Positions 25,114 through 33,442 of a DNA stretch of 64,000 nt are shown one piece after another. Every line of letters begins with the position of its first letter. The stretch's first letter is position 1. Source of the DNA: Rhodospirillaceae bacterium bin65 (GTDB lineage: Bacteria; Pseudomonadota; Alphaproteobacteria; Bin65); contig MPMX01000003.1 of assembly GCA_002238725.1 (NCBI GenBank), positions 62,001 to 126,000 on the forward strand, written 5' to 3'. The notes below the pieces were generated by a model that worked only from the letters and a program-made list of their open reading frames with translations, ran no database searches and was not told the DNA's origin. The position numbers and the translations under genes were made by a program.

Positions 25114-25382
25114 ATTGTTCCGTTCCATTACGGTTACCGGACACACGGGGAAGCACGCGCCCGGCGATCCGGCCGCGTCCACTACGGGAACGCCGGTCGA
25201 CGCTCAACCGGATATGCCCTACATTAAAAACAGACCCTCGCTGCGTCCAGCCGCAAGGGAATTAAGGTCGAAGCCCCCGGTTCCGAATTGGCAGAGGGTC
25301 CGCTGCCGGCCAAAAAGATGCCCCTGCGGGACGGGCTGGACGGTATGGCGCCGTCTGGGCGCATCGCAAAGGGGAGAAATCG

Positions 25383-26372
25383 ATGTTCGGAAAATCGGGA
25401 ATTGGAATTGCCGGCGCCGTCATACTCGGCGCGCAGCTGGCGGGCACGGCAGCCGTCGCTGACACCGTCACACTGAAAGCGGGCACCTTTCTGCCGTCGG
25501 TGGATCGCATCTGGTATCCGCATATCCGGACATGGATAAAGCGCGCCAACGAGGCCGGCGCGGGCCATGGACTGAAGGTCAAGATGGTGGCTGCGGGCTT
25601 CAAGGCGATGAACCCGTTCCAGATGGGCAACGCGGTGAAGTCCGGCGTCCTCGACCTCGTCCATTTGTCCGGTACGTTCTACAACAAGCTGTTGCCGATC
25701 GCCGACGCACAGAAAATGTCGACCGTGCCGGTCCAGCAGCAGCGCACCAACGGGACCTTCGCCCTACTGCGCCCGCTCTACGCCGAGAAGATGAACGTCC
25801 ACTATCTCGGGCGCTGGGGCGACGGCGTGAATTTCCATTTCTACCTGACCAAGCCGATCAAGGGCGCAAGTCTGAAGGGCTTCAAGATCCGCGGCACGTC
25901 GGTCTACCAGTCCTTCATCGAGGCGCTGGGCGGCGTCATGATCACCACGCCGCCGAGCCAGGCCTATACCGGCCTCGAACGCGGCGTGTTCGACGGGCTC
26001 GGCTGGCCGTTATGGGGAATTCATGCCTGGGGCTGGCAGAAGGTGCTCAAATACCGGGTCGAGCCCGGCTTCTTCACCGCCGAACTCAGCGTGCTGGTCA
26101 ACCTCGACACTTGGAATAAGCTGACGCCGGCGCAGCAAAAGGTGCTGCACGACGTTCAAATCCGCCTGGAAAACGAGTTCGGCACCGAGCGGGAGGAAAC
26201 GAACAAGAGCCAGCGGGCCAAGCAGGCGCGCGACGGCGTCAAGGCGATCGTGCTCAAGGGCGCCGAGCGCAAGAAGTTCCTTGAAACGGCGACACGGGCG
26301 GGCTGGGCCGACGTGATGAAGAAGGATCCGGTGAACGGCCCCAAAATCCGCAAGCTGACGGAACTGAAATAA
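25383..26372 (+). CDS. TRAP transporter solute-binding protein (DctP family)
   Basis: A 329-residue periplasmic binding protein with a signal peptide ending near residue 26 (GTAAVADT). DctP-family features include IRGTSVYQSFIEALGGVMITTPPSQAYTGLERGVFDG, where the conserved arginine that contacts a carboxylate is the Arg of KIRG. It therefore probably binds an organic acid. A good ribosome site (AAAGGGGAG) lies just before the ATG. It is followed by the small and large membrane subunits and an amidohydrolase, indicating a four-gene operon divergent from the FAA hydrolase and RidA-like genes. Confidence 0.87.
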   Translation: MFGKSGIGIAGAVILGAQLAGTAAVADTVTLKAGTFLPSVDRIWYPHIRTWIKRANEAGAGHGLKVKMVAAGFKAMNPFQMGNAVKSGVLDLVHLSGTFYNKLLPIADAQKMSTVPVQQQRTNGTFALLRPLYAEKMNVHYLGRWGDGVNFHFYLTKPIKGASLKGFKIRGTSVYQSFIEALGGVMITTPPSQAYTGLERGVFDGLGWPLWGIHAWGWQKVLKYRVEPGFFTAELSVLVNLDTWNKLTPAQQKVLHDVQIRLENEFGTEREETNKSQRAKQARDGVKAIVLKGAERKKFLETATRAGWADVMKKDPVNGPKIRKLTELK

Positions 26373-26436
26373 ACGGTTGAGGTTGCGCGCCGGCGGCGAT
26401 TGCCGCCTGCCGCTTCCGCCGGAGATCCGCCCGCCG

Positions 26437-26980
26437 ATGGTGCGGCTTTCGAAAGTGTACGATGCGCTTCTGGAAGCGCTGGGGATGACCTCGGCGCTCC
26501 TGCTGGCGCTCGTCGTCCTGGGAATTACCGCGGAAATCGTCGTCCGGGGAACCGGCCTCGGCTCGCTGCCCTGGATGATCGAGATCGTCGAATACAGCCT
26601 GCTCGCTGTGACCTTTCTCGCCGCGCCGTGGGTTCTGAAGCACTCGGCGCATGTGAGCGTCGATCTGCTCGTCGAAATCGTCGGATCGCGCGGGCGCCGC
26701 ATCCTGGCGCTGGTTGCCAATTCCGCCGGCCTGATCGTGTGCGCCGTGATTTTCTATTACGGGCTGCGCTCGACCATCGAACTCTACGCGGCCGACACGA
26801 AAATCTTCAAGATCATGACGATCCGGGAATGGTGGCTCTTCGCCCTTGTGCCGGTATCCAGCGCGCTGATGGCAATCGAATTCGGCTGCAGGCTCTATCG
26901 GCGGGGGGGGGGCGGCGGCGGGGGGGGGGGCGGACGCGCGGGCGGGCGCGCCCGCCGGACCGGCCGACACCGGCCTCTGA
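26437..26980 (+). pseudogene. TRAP transporter small membrane subunit (DctQ), frameshifted in G runs
   Basis: Residues 1-153 form a normal DctQ: four membrane segments with VEYSLLAVTFLAAPWVLKHSAHVSVDL and IREWWLFALVP. After LYRR the reading frame enters two G runs and continues out of frame through the large-subunit gene. In the +1 frame the sequence after the runs reads ADARAGAPAGPADTGL and stops with TGA at 26978-26980, three bases before the DctM ATG, exactly where a DctQ gene should end. The open span is 544 bases, one more than a multiple of three. Either a sequencing indel or true homopolymer slippage is likely; if real, DctQ keeps its full membrane core. Confidence 0.75.
26903..26930. 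repeat. Two long G homopolymer runs inside dctQ
   Basis: Ten consecutive Gs at 26903-26912 and eleven at 26920-26930, separated by a short GGC-repeat. Such runs are prone to slippage in replication and to miscalls in sequencing. They fall in the non-conserved C-terminal tail of DctQ at the point where the frame is lost. Confidence 0.95.
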
Positions 26981-26983
26981 GCG

Positions 26984-28303
26984 ATGGAATGGTATTTCGC
27001 GCTTGGCATGCTGCTCGGCATGCTGATCCTCTTCATGGCGACCGGTCTGCCGGTCGCCTTTTCCTTTTTTGCGGTCAATCTGGTCGGCGCAGTGGTGTTC
27101 CTCGGCGGCGAGGCGGGCCTCATGCAACTGGTGCGCAATGCCGTCTGGTCGGTCACGACCTTTTCCCTCGCGCCCATCCCGCTGTTTATCCTGATGGGCG
27201 AGATCATGTTTCACACCGGCATGGCGTTTCGCGCCATCGATGCCGTCGACCGGCTGATCGCCAGGGTGCCGGGGCGCCTGTCGCTGGTTGCGGTTACCGG
27301 CGGCACGATATTCTCGACCCTCTCCGGCTCGACGATGGCCAATGTCGCCATGCTGGGCAGTTCGCTGCTCCCGGAAATGCAGCGGCGCGGCTACCACCCA
27401 TCGATGGCGATGGGCCCGATCCTCGGGACCGGCGGCATCGCGATGCTGATTCCGCCATCGGCGCTGGCGGTGCTTCTGGCCAGCCTGGCGCAGATGCCGG
27501 TGGCCGAGCTGCTGATTGCCGGCATCGTGCCCGGCCTCCTCATCGCCCTGCTCTTCTTCGCCTATATCGTCGTGCGTTGCCGTCTCAACCCGGGTCTGGC
27601 ACCGCCTTATGAGCCGGAGGAACTCGCGCCGGGCGACCGGCTCAAACCGTTCCTGATTTATGTCGTGCCGCTGATGACGCTGTTCGTCCTGGTCGTCGGC
27701 AGCATCCTCGCGGGCTGGGCGACGCCGACGGAATCGGCCGCCCTGGGCGCGGTCGGCGCGGTTATCGCGGCGGTCGCCTACCGCTGCCTGACGCGCCGCG
27801 CCCTGCGCACGGCCCTCATCGAAGCAGCCAAGGTAACCGGCATGGCGCTGTTCATCATCTGCGCTTCGGTCACCTTCGCCCAGATTCTCGCTTTCTCGGG
27901 CGCTGTCGACGGCCTGCTGGAAGTCACCATCGAGCTCGATTTCAGCCCGATTACCCTGCTCGTCCTGATGCTGTTGATCCTGCTCGCTCTCGGTGCCTTC
28001 ATCGATCAACTGTCGATGATGCTGATCACCCTGCCTTTCTTCATGCCGCTGGCCCAGCACGCCGGATTCGATCTGGTCTGGTATGGCGTCCTGCTCCTGG
28101 TTGTGCTCGAAGTAAGCCTGACCACGCCGCCGTTCGGACTGCTTCTTTTCGTTATGAAAGGCGTGGCGCCGCCGCAGATTACCCTGCGCCAGATCTATGT
28201 GGCCGCAGGCCCGTTCATCGCCCTTGAATTGCTGGTGCTGATCCTTGTCGTCGTTTACCCCGCGCTCGCCACCTGGTTGCCCAACCTGATCATTCGGCCA
28301 TGA
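26984..28303 (+). CDS. TRAP transporter large membrane subunit (DctM)
   Basis: A 439-residue membrane protein with about 12 segments. DctM-family landmarks are PIPLFILMGEIMFHTGMA, FSTLSGSTMANVAMLGSSLLPEM, GTGGIAMLIPPSALAVLLAS and TPTESAALGA, with LSMMLITLPFFMPLA near the end. It forms the ion-coupled permease with DctQ and works with the upstream DctP protein. Its start is three bases after the expected DctQ stop, and its stop overlaps the amidohydrolase ATG by four bases. Confidence 0.93.
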   Translation: MEWYFALGMLLGMLILFMATGLPVAFSFFAVNLVGAVVFLGGEAGLMQLVRNAVWSVTTFSLAPIPLFILMGEIMFHTGMAFRAIDAVDRLIARVPGRLSLVAVTGGTIFSTLSGSTMANVAMLGSSLLPEMQRRGYHPSMAMGPILGTGGIAMLIPPSALAVLLASLAQMPVAELLIAGIVPGLLIALLFFAYIVVRCRLNPGLAPPYEPEELAPGDRLKPFLIYVVPLMTLFVLVVGSILAGWATPTESAALGAVGAVIAAVAYRCLTRRALRTALIEAAKVTGMALFIICASVTFAQILAFSGAVDGLLEVTIELDFSPITLLVLMLLILLALGAFIDQLSMMLITLPFFMPLAQHAGFDLVWYGVLLLVVLEVSLTTPPFGLLLFVMKGVAPPQITLRQIYVAAGPFIALELLVLILVVVYPALATWLPNLIIRP

Positions 28304-29769
28304 CCGCACCACCGGGCACAGCGCAGATTTTCGCCCACCGGCTGCTCGCGGGGCCCAACCGGGGGGCCGTCGTGCACAACCGCCGGATCGAGATCCGGGA
28401 CGGTACGATCTCCGAAGTGCAAGAATGCCCGGCGGAGGAAGGCTCCCCGCCGCTCTTCGTCATGCCGGCGCTGGCAAACGCCCACGATCACGGGCGGGGA
28501 CTGAGCCGACTCGCCTACGGCGCGCTGGACGATGCGCTGGAGATTTGGCTGGCGGGCGCCTCCGCCCTCCATCCGCCGGTCGATCCCTATCTGCTCGCAG
28601 CGTCTGCGTTCGCCCGCATGGCGCGCTCCGGCGTGGCGGCTGCCGTGCATTGCCACATGCCGCAACGCTCCGATCGGCTCGTCGACGAGGCAAAGGCCGT
28701 ATGCCGGGCGGCCGGCGATATCGGCTTGCCCATCGCTTTCGTCGTTCCCATGGTCGATCGCCATCGCCTGGGTTACGGAGATGACGAGGCCATCCTCGGC
28801 CTCCTGGACGAGGCGGACCGCGAGGTTTTGCGGGCGCGCTGGGCGCGGCCGCTGCCATCGGTGCAGGAGCAGGTCGCGATGGTCGGCGAAATTGCGCAGC
28901 ACTGCGAATCCGCTTCGGTGAACGTCCAGTTCGGCCCCTACGGCCTGGAATGGGCGTCGGACGATCTGCTCTCCAGCATTGCGGAAGCCTCGGCCCGAAC
29001 CGGCCGGCGCGTCCACATGCATTGTCAGGAAACGCGGCGTCAGCGCGCCTGGGCCGATACGCGCTTTCCGGGCGGTTTCGTTGCGCATCTGGACGCGCTC
29101 GGCCTGCTGTCTCCGCGCCTGACCCTGGCCCATTGCGTCTGGCTCCGGTCGGAGGAGTGCGAACTCCTGGCGGAACGCGGCGTGACGGTCGCGCTCAATA
29201 CCAGTTCGAACCTGCGTCTCGGTTCGGGCGTGGCGCCGGTTGCGGAGTTTGTCCGGCGCGGCGTGCGGCTCGCGGTCGGGATCGACGCCCTGTCGCTGGA
29301 CGACGACGACGACGCGCTCCGGGAGTTGCGGCTGCTCCATCGCCTGCACCGGGGCAGTTCGCTCGATCCGGGCCTTTCGGCGGCGAACCTGTTGCGTGCG
29401 GCAACGGTCAACGGTTTCTGCGCGGTCGACGGCAGCGAACGCGACGGCGTCCTGGCCCCGGGGACGCCGGCCGACCTGATCGTATTCGACTGGGACCGGC
29501 TGGGCGGCGACGTCGTCAGTTCCAGAACCACCGAGGTCGATATTCTCCTCGGCCGGGCCACCGGCGGTCATGTCGTGTCCGTGTGGTCGAGGGGGCGCGA
29601 AATCGTCCGGGACGGGCGCGTGACGGGCGTGGACGAACCGGCGGTCATCGCCGAACTGCGCGCTCAGGCTGCTGCCGGCGCGGAGGCCACCAATGCCTTC
29701 GTTCCGGCATTGGAACGCTATCAGGCGGCGCTGCGGCGCTACTACAGACAGGAGCGGTATCTGCAATAA
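28300..29769 (+). CDS. Metal-dependent amidohydrolase (cytosine/guanine deaminase-like)
   Basis: A 489-residue amidohydrolase-superfamily enzyme. Metal ligands are visible as HDH at 62-64 (ALANAHDHG), histidines in HMHCQE and LAHCVWL, and an aspartate in VGIDALSLDD. The C-terminal beta-sandwich typical of deaminase-type members follows (GTPADLIVFDWD). It probably hydrolyses or deaminates a cyclic amide, purine or pyrimidine-like substrate brought in by the TRAP system; the exact substrate is unknown. The ATG overlaps the DctM stop by four bases (ATGA). Confidence 0.85.
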   Translation: MTAPPGTAQIFAHRLLAGPNRGAVVHNRRIEIRDGTISEVQECPAEEGSPPLFVMPALANAHDHGRGLSRLAYGALDDALEIWLAGASALHPPVDPYLLAASAFARMARSGVAAAVHCHMPQRSDRLVDEAKAVCRAAGDIGLPIAFVVPMVDRHRLGYGDDEAILGLLDEADREVLRARWARPLPSVQEQVAMVGEIAQHCESASVNVQFGPYGLEWASDDLLSSIAEASARTGRRVHMHCQETRRQRAWADTRFPGGFVAHLDALGLLSPRLTLAHCVWLRSEECELLAERGVTVALNTSSNLRLGSGVAPVAEFVRRGVRLAVGIDALSLDDDDDALRELRLLHRLHRGSSLDPGLSAANLLRAATVNGFCAVDGSERDGVLAPGTPADLIVFDWDRLGGDVVSSRTTEVDILLGRATGGHVVSVWSRGREIVRDGRVTGVDEPAVIAELRAQAAAGAEATNAFVPALERYQAALRRYYRQERYLQ

Positions 29770-29858
29770 ACCGCTGCACGCGCGGTCCCGCGGCCCGGCT
29801 TTCCTGGCCTGCCGGTCCGCCAGAGCCGCTCAGACCGTTGCCGCGGTAAGGATTTCGG

Positions 29859-30398
29859 CTACCGCCCGGTATGCTCCTGCAGGCGCGGCATCAGTTCGAC
29901 GAAATTGCAGGGCCGGTACCGGTTGTCGAGCTGGTATTGCAGGATCTCGTCCCAGCCGTCCTTGCAGGCGCCTGGCGAGCCCGGCAGGGCGAACAGGTAG
30001 GTGCCGCCGGCCACGCCGCCGACCGCGCGCGACTGGACTGTCGAGGTCTTGATCTTCTGGAAGCTGATCCAGCGGAACAGCTCGCCGAAGCCTTCGATCT
30101 TCTTCTCGAAGACCTGCTCGAAGGCCTCCGGCGTCACATCGCGGCCGGTCACGCCGGTGCCGCCGGTGGAAATGACGACGTCGATCGCCGGATCGGCGAT
30201 CCAGCCTTCGAGCGCGGCGACGATCTCCACGATCTCGTCCGGCACGATGCGGCGGTCGGCCACGACATGGCCGGCGCCCGCGATCCGCCCGGCGAGCGTG
30301 TCGCCGGACCGGTCGTCGGCCGCGCTCCGCGAGTCGGATACGGTCATCACCGCGATGTTGACCGGCAGGAAGGGCCGGCTCTCGTCGATCTTCGTCAT
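29859..30398 (-). CDS. moaB: Molybdopterin adenylyltransferase-like protein MoaB
   Basis: A 179-residue protein with the MoaB/MogA signature: VMTVSDSRSAADDRSGDTL near the start, then STGGTGVTGRDVTPEA, and FALPGSPGACKDGWDEIL near the end. MoaB/MogA enzymes adenylylate molybdopterin before metal insertion. The sub-type with a tail ending LMPRLQEH is the one usually called MoaB in alphaproteobacteria. It stands alone between the amidohydrolase gene (convergent) and a repeat element. Confidence 0.93.
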   Translation of the reverse strand: MTKIDESRPFLPVNIAVMTVSDSRSAADDRSGDTLAGRIAGAGHVVADRRIVPDEIVEIVAALEGWIADPAIDVVISTGGTGVTGRDVTPEAFEQVFEKKIEGFGELFRWISFQKIKTSTVQSRAVGGVAGGTYLFALPGSPGACKDGWDEILQYQLDNRYRPCNFVELMPRLQEHTGR

Positions 30399-30529
30399 GC
30401 TGTTTCCTTTGCGCCGGCCTGCGAAGGTTTCTGTCCGCGAACGGGCGCCGGATTAATCACCCAGATAGGCAGGAAGGTCCAAGGGAAACCCGCGTCGCCG
30501 GCACGCCGCCGACAGGAATACCAATTTTT

Positions 30530-30634
30530 GCCACCCCGGCCGACCGAAGGGAGAGCCGGGGTCCAGGGCCGCCGGCAACATTTTCGCTTGTGACTCTAGA
30601 CCCCGGATCTGCGCTGCGCTCCGTCCGGGGTGGC
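30530..30634. repeat. 105-base dispersed palindromic element (copy 1)
   Basis: The outer 10 bases are perfect inverted repeats (GCCACCCCGG and CCGGGGTGGC). The outer 36 bases on each side match the reverse complement of the element at 52991-53095 at 34 of 36 positions, while the middle third has diverged. Both copies are 105 bases long. It contains no open frame of note and lies between moaB and the uracil-DNA glycosylase gene. It looks like a small non-autonomous mobile or REP-type repeat. Confidence 0.8.
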
Positions 30635-30667
30635 ACCAGGGGAATTGGGTATCGGTGCGTTGGATTC

Positions 30668-31558
30668 TTAAGAGGCGCGCTCCCCGGCCAAGGCGTCCAG
30701 CTTTTCCCGGATCGCCAGCAAGTCGCGCCAGGCTTCGCGCTTGTTGAGTGGGCTGCGCAGCAGATAGGCCGGGTGGAACAGGGGCATGGCGGGGATCGGG
30801 TCGGCGCCGGCCTCGACCATGTCGGGCGTGCGGAACTGGAACCAGCGCCCACGCAGGCGGGTGATGCCCTCCTTGCGGTTAAGCAGCGTCTTGGCTGAAG
30901 GCCCACCCAGAAAGACCAGGACATCCGGCTTCTTCAATTCTATGTGCCGTTCCAGGAAGGGTCGGCAGACCGCTGTCTCGGCGGCCGACGGTTCGCGGTT
31001 CCCCGGCGGGCGCCAGAACACGATGTTGGTGATGTAGGCGTCGCTGGTGCGGCTCAGCCCGATGGCGGCGAGCATCTTGTCCAGCAGCTGGCCGCTGGCG
31101 CCGACGAAGGGCTTGCCCTGGCGGTCTTCCTCGGCGCCCGGCGCTTCGCCGATCAGCATGAGACGGCCGGCCGGCGCGCCGTCGGCGAACACGGTGTTCA
31201 TGGCGGTTTTTTTCAGCCCGCAGCCGTCGAAACCGGCGACGGCGTCGCGCAGCGCGTCCAGCGTCTGGGCGCTGCGGGCGCTTTCGCGGGCGGCCGATAC
31301 GGTCTCGCCGGTCGATTCGAGGCGCACCGGCGGCGGCGGCGGTGCAGACCGGGGCGCCGGGCCGTTCTCACGCTGCGACTGCATCGGAGCGCGCGCGGGC
31401 GGCACCTGCCTCTGCGCGACGGCCTGCGGCTCCCGGTCCCGCCGGTCTACCGGGTGCTCGCCGATCGCTTCGTCGGCGCCGGCTTCTACCTGCCAGGCCA
31501 GCGCATGCCGGAGCGCTTCCGCCGCTGTCGGGGTCTGCCGGTCAGTGCGATCGGGCAT
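30668..31558 (-). CDS. Uracil-DNA glycosylase, family 4
   Basis: A 296-residue protein. Residues 1-95 are a variable, Pro/Arg-rich linker; the catalytic domain begins with [18 protein letters not shown] and continues with [39 protein letters not shown] and [10 protein letters not shown]. This matches the Fe-S-containing family 4 uracil-DNA glycosylases of alphaproteobacteria, which remove uracil produced by cytosine deamination. It is divergent from the ETF-QO gene, 176 bases away. Confidence 0.92.
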   Translation of the reverse strand: MPDRTDRQTPTAAEALRHALAWQVEAGADEAIGEHPVDRRDREPQAVAQRQVPPARAPMQSQRENGPAPRSAPPPPPVRLESTGETVSAARESARSAQTLDALRDAVAGFDGCGLKKTAMNTVFADGAPAGRLMLIGEAPGAEEDRQGKPFVGASGQLLDKMLAAIGLSRTSDAYITNIVFWRPPGNREPSAAETAVCRPFLERHIELKKPDVLVFLGGPSAKTLLNRKEGITRLRGRWFQFRTPDMVEAGADPIPAMPLFHPAYLLRSPLNKREAWRDLLAIREKLDALAGERAS

Positions 31559-31734
31559 GGCGCCGAACGGCCCTCTGCGCTAAGAGTTCTTGCCTTGCGC
31601 GCCCATTGCGCCTGCGCGTGCGCGCGCTCTGCGACTTTCGGGGAAAGCCGCTGGCGTTACAAGCCCTTACGGGGCCGGCGCAGAGGTCTTCCGGAGACTG
31701 GCGGCGCGCCGGAACTGCACGGGGATCGGACAGC

Positions 31735-33396
31735 ATGACGGAACAGGAATCGATCCGCGAAGCGATGGAATACGATGTCGTAATCGTCGGCGCCGGCCCG
31801 TCCGGCCTGGCCGCCGCGATCCGCCTGAAGCAGCTTGCCGGGGGAAAAGGCGGAGAAATCGAAGTCTGTGTGCTGGAAAAAGGCTCTGAAGTCGGCGCGC
31901 ACATCCTGTCCGGCGCGGTGCTCGACCCGCGCGCGCTGAACGAATTGCTGCCGGACTGGCAGGAACGCGGCGCGCCGCTCGACACGCCGGTGAGCGAGGA
32001 CCGCTTTTTCTTCCTGTCCGAAAAAGGCGGGTTCAAGGTGCCGAACCTGTTCCTGCCCGCCTGCTTCGGCAACCACGGCAACTTCATCGTCAGCTTGGGC
32101 AACCTGTGCCGCTGGCTGGCCGAACAGGCCGAGGCCCTCGGCGTGGAAATCTACCCCGGCTTCGCCGCCGCCGAGGTGCTCTACGACGACGAGGTCCGGG
32201 TCCGCGGTGTCGCGACCGGTGACATGGGCATCGGCGCCGACAGTGAGAAAACGGCCAACTACACGCCGGGCATCGAACTGTTGGCGAAATACACCCTGTT
32301 CGCCGAAGGCTGCCGCGGCTCGCTCGGCAAGCAGCTGGCCGCCCGGTTCGGTCTGCGCGAGGACGCTGACCCGCCGTCCTACGGCATCGGCATCAAGGAA
32401 CTGTGGGAGATCGATCCGGCGCGGCACACTCCGGGGCTGGTCATGCACACCGCCGGCTGGCCGCTCGACCGGGAAACCTACGGCGGCTCCTTCCTCTACC
32501 ATTTCGACGAGAACCTGGTGTCGGTCGGCTTCGTCGTCGGGCTGGACTACAAGAACCCCTATCTCAGCCCCTACGAGGAATTCCAGCGCTACAAGCACCA
32601 TCCCAAGGTGCGCGCTTTCCTCGAGGGCGGTAAGCGGATCGCCTACGGCGCGCGCGCCATCTATGCCGGCGGGCTTCAGTCGCTGCCCAGGCTGACATTC
32701 CCCGGCGGTTGCCTGATCGGCGACAATGCCGGCTTTCTCAACGCGCCGCGCATCAAAGGCAGCCATACGGCGATGAAGACCGGCATGTTGGCGGCGGAGG
32801 CGGCCTTCGACGCCGTGGCGGCCGGCCGCGCGCAGGACGAACTGTCGGCCTATCCGGCGGCTTTCGAGGACAGCTGGGTGAAAGAGGAGCTGCACCGGGC
32901 GCGCAACTTCAAGCCGCTGATGAAGAAGGGCCTGGTCGCCGGCACCCTGCTGTTCGGCATCGACCAGCAGGTCTTTCGCGGCCGGGCGCCCTGGACCCTG
33001 CGGGCCCGGAAACCGGATCACGAGGCGACCGAACCGAAGGAAAAGCATCGGCCGATCGACTACCCCAAACCCGATGGCGTGCTGTCTTTCGACCGGCTGA
33101 CCAACGTGTCTTTCTCCGCCACCAACCACGAGGAGAACCAACCGGTTCACCTGGTCCTGAAAGACAGTGCCGTTGCCGTCGACCACAACCTGGCGCTCTA
33201 CGACGCGCCGGAGCAGCGCTATTGCCCGGCCGGCGTTTACGAGATCCTGCGCGACGACGACGATGCAACCCCGCGTTTGCAGATCAACGCCCAGAATTGC
33301 GTGCATTGCAAAACCTGCGACATCAAGGACCCGACCCAGAACATCGATTGGGCGGTGCCGGAAGGCGGCGGTGGACCGAACTATCCCAACATGTAG
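31735..33396 (+). CDS. Electron transfer flavoprotein-ubiquinone oxidoreductase
   Basis: A 553-residue enzyme that passes electrons from ETF to ubiquinone at the membrane. The FAD site is DVVIVGAGPSGLAAAIRL, followed by GAHILSGAVLDPRAL, GCLIGDNAGFLNAPRIKGSHTAM and a C-terminal 4Fe-4S region NCVHCKTCDIKDPTQNIDW. Length and all domains are complete. Several acyl-CoA oxidising genes in the window would feed electrons through it. The ATG at 31735 is chosen as it precedes the FAD motif; the frame is open upstream but without homology. The TPR protein and ispE that follow are its usual neighbours in alphaproteobacteria. Confidence 0.95.
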   Translation: MTEQESIREAMEYDVVIVGAGPSGLAAAIRLKQLAGGKGGEIEVCVLEKGSEVGAHILSGAVLDPRALNELLPDWQERGAPLDTPVSEDRFFFLSEKGGFKVPNLFLPACFGNHGNFIVSLGNLCRWLAEQAEALGVEIYPGFAAAEVLYDDEVRVRGVATGDMGIGADSEKTANYTPGIELLAKYTLFAEGCRGSLGKQLAARFGLREDADPPSYGIGIKELWEIDPARHTPGLVMHTAGWPLDRETYGGSFLYHFDENLVSVGFVVGLDYKNPYLSPYEEFQRYKHHPKVRAFLEGGKRIAYGARAIYAGGLQSLPRLTFPGGCLIGDNAGFLNAPRIKGSHTAMKTGMLAAEAAFDAVAAGRAQDELSAYPAAFEDSWVKEELHRARNFKPLMKKGLVAGTLLFGIDQQVFRGRAPWTLRARKPDHEATEPKEKHRPIDYPKPDGVLSFDRLTNVSFSATNHEENQPVHLVLKDSAVAVDHNLALYDAPEQRYCPAGVYEILRDDDDATPRLQINAQNCVHCKTCDIKDPTQNIDWAVPEGGGGPNYPNM

Positions 33397-33442
33397 GCGC
33401 CGTGGGCCGCGCGGGGTCCGGGCCGGCGCCGTTGCACGGGTG

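Noticed and set aside
25114..25382. A possible operator in the divergent region between the FAA hydrolase and TRAP genes
   Set aside because: No inverted repeat long enough to stand out could be found by eye.
26377..27612. A single long frame that looks like a DctQ fusion
   Set aside because: Past residue 175 it is the out-of-frame reading of dctM. The true small subunit ends at 26980 once the G-run frameshift is allowed for.
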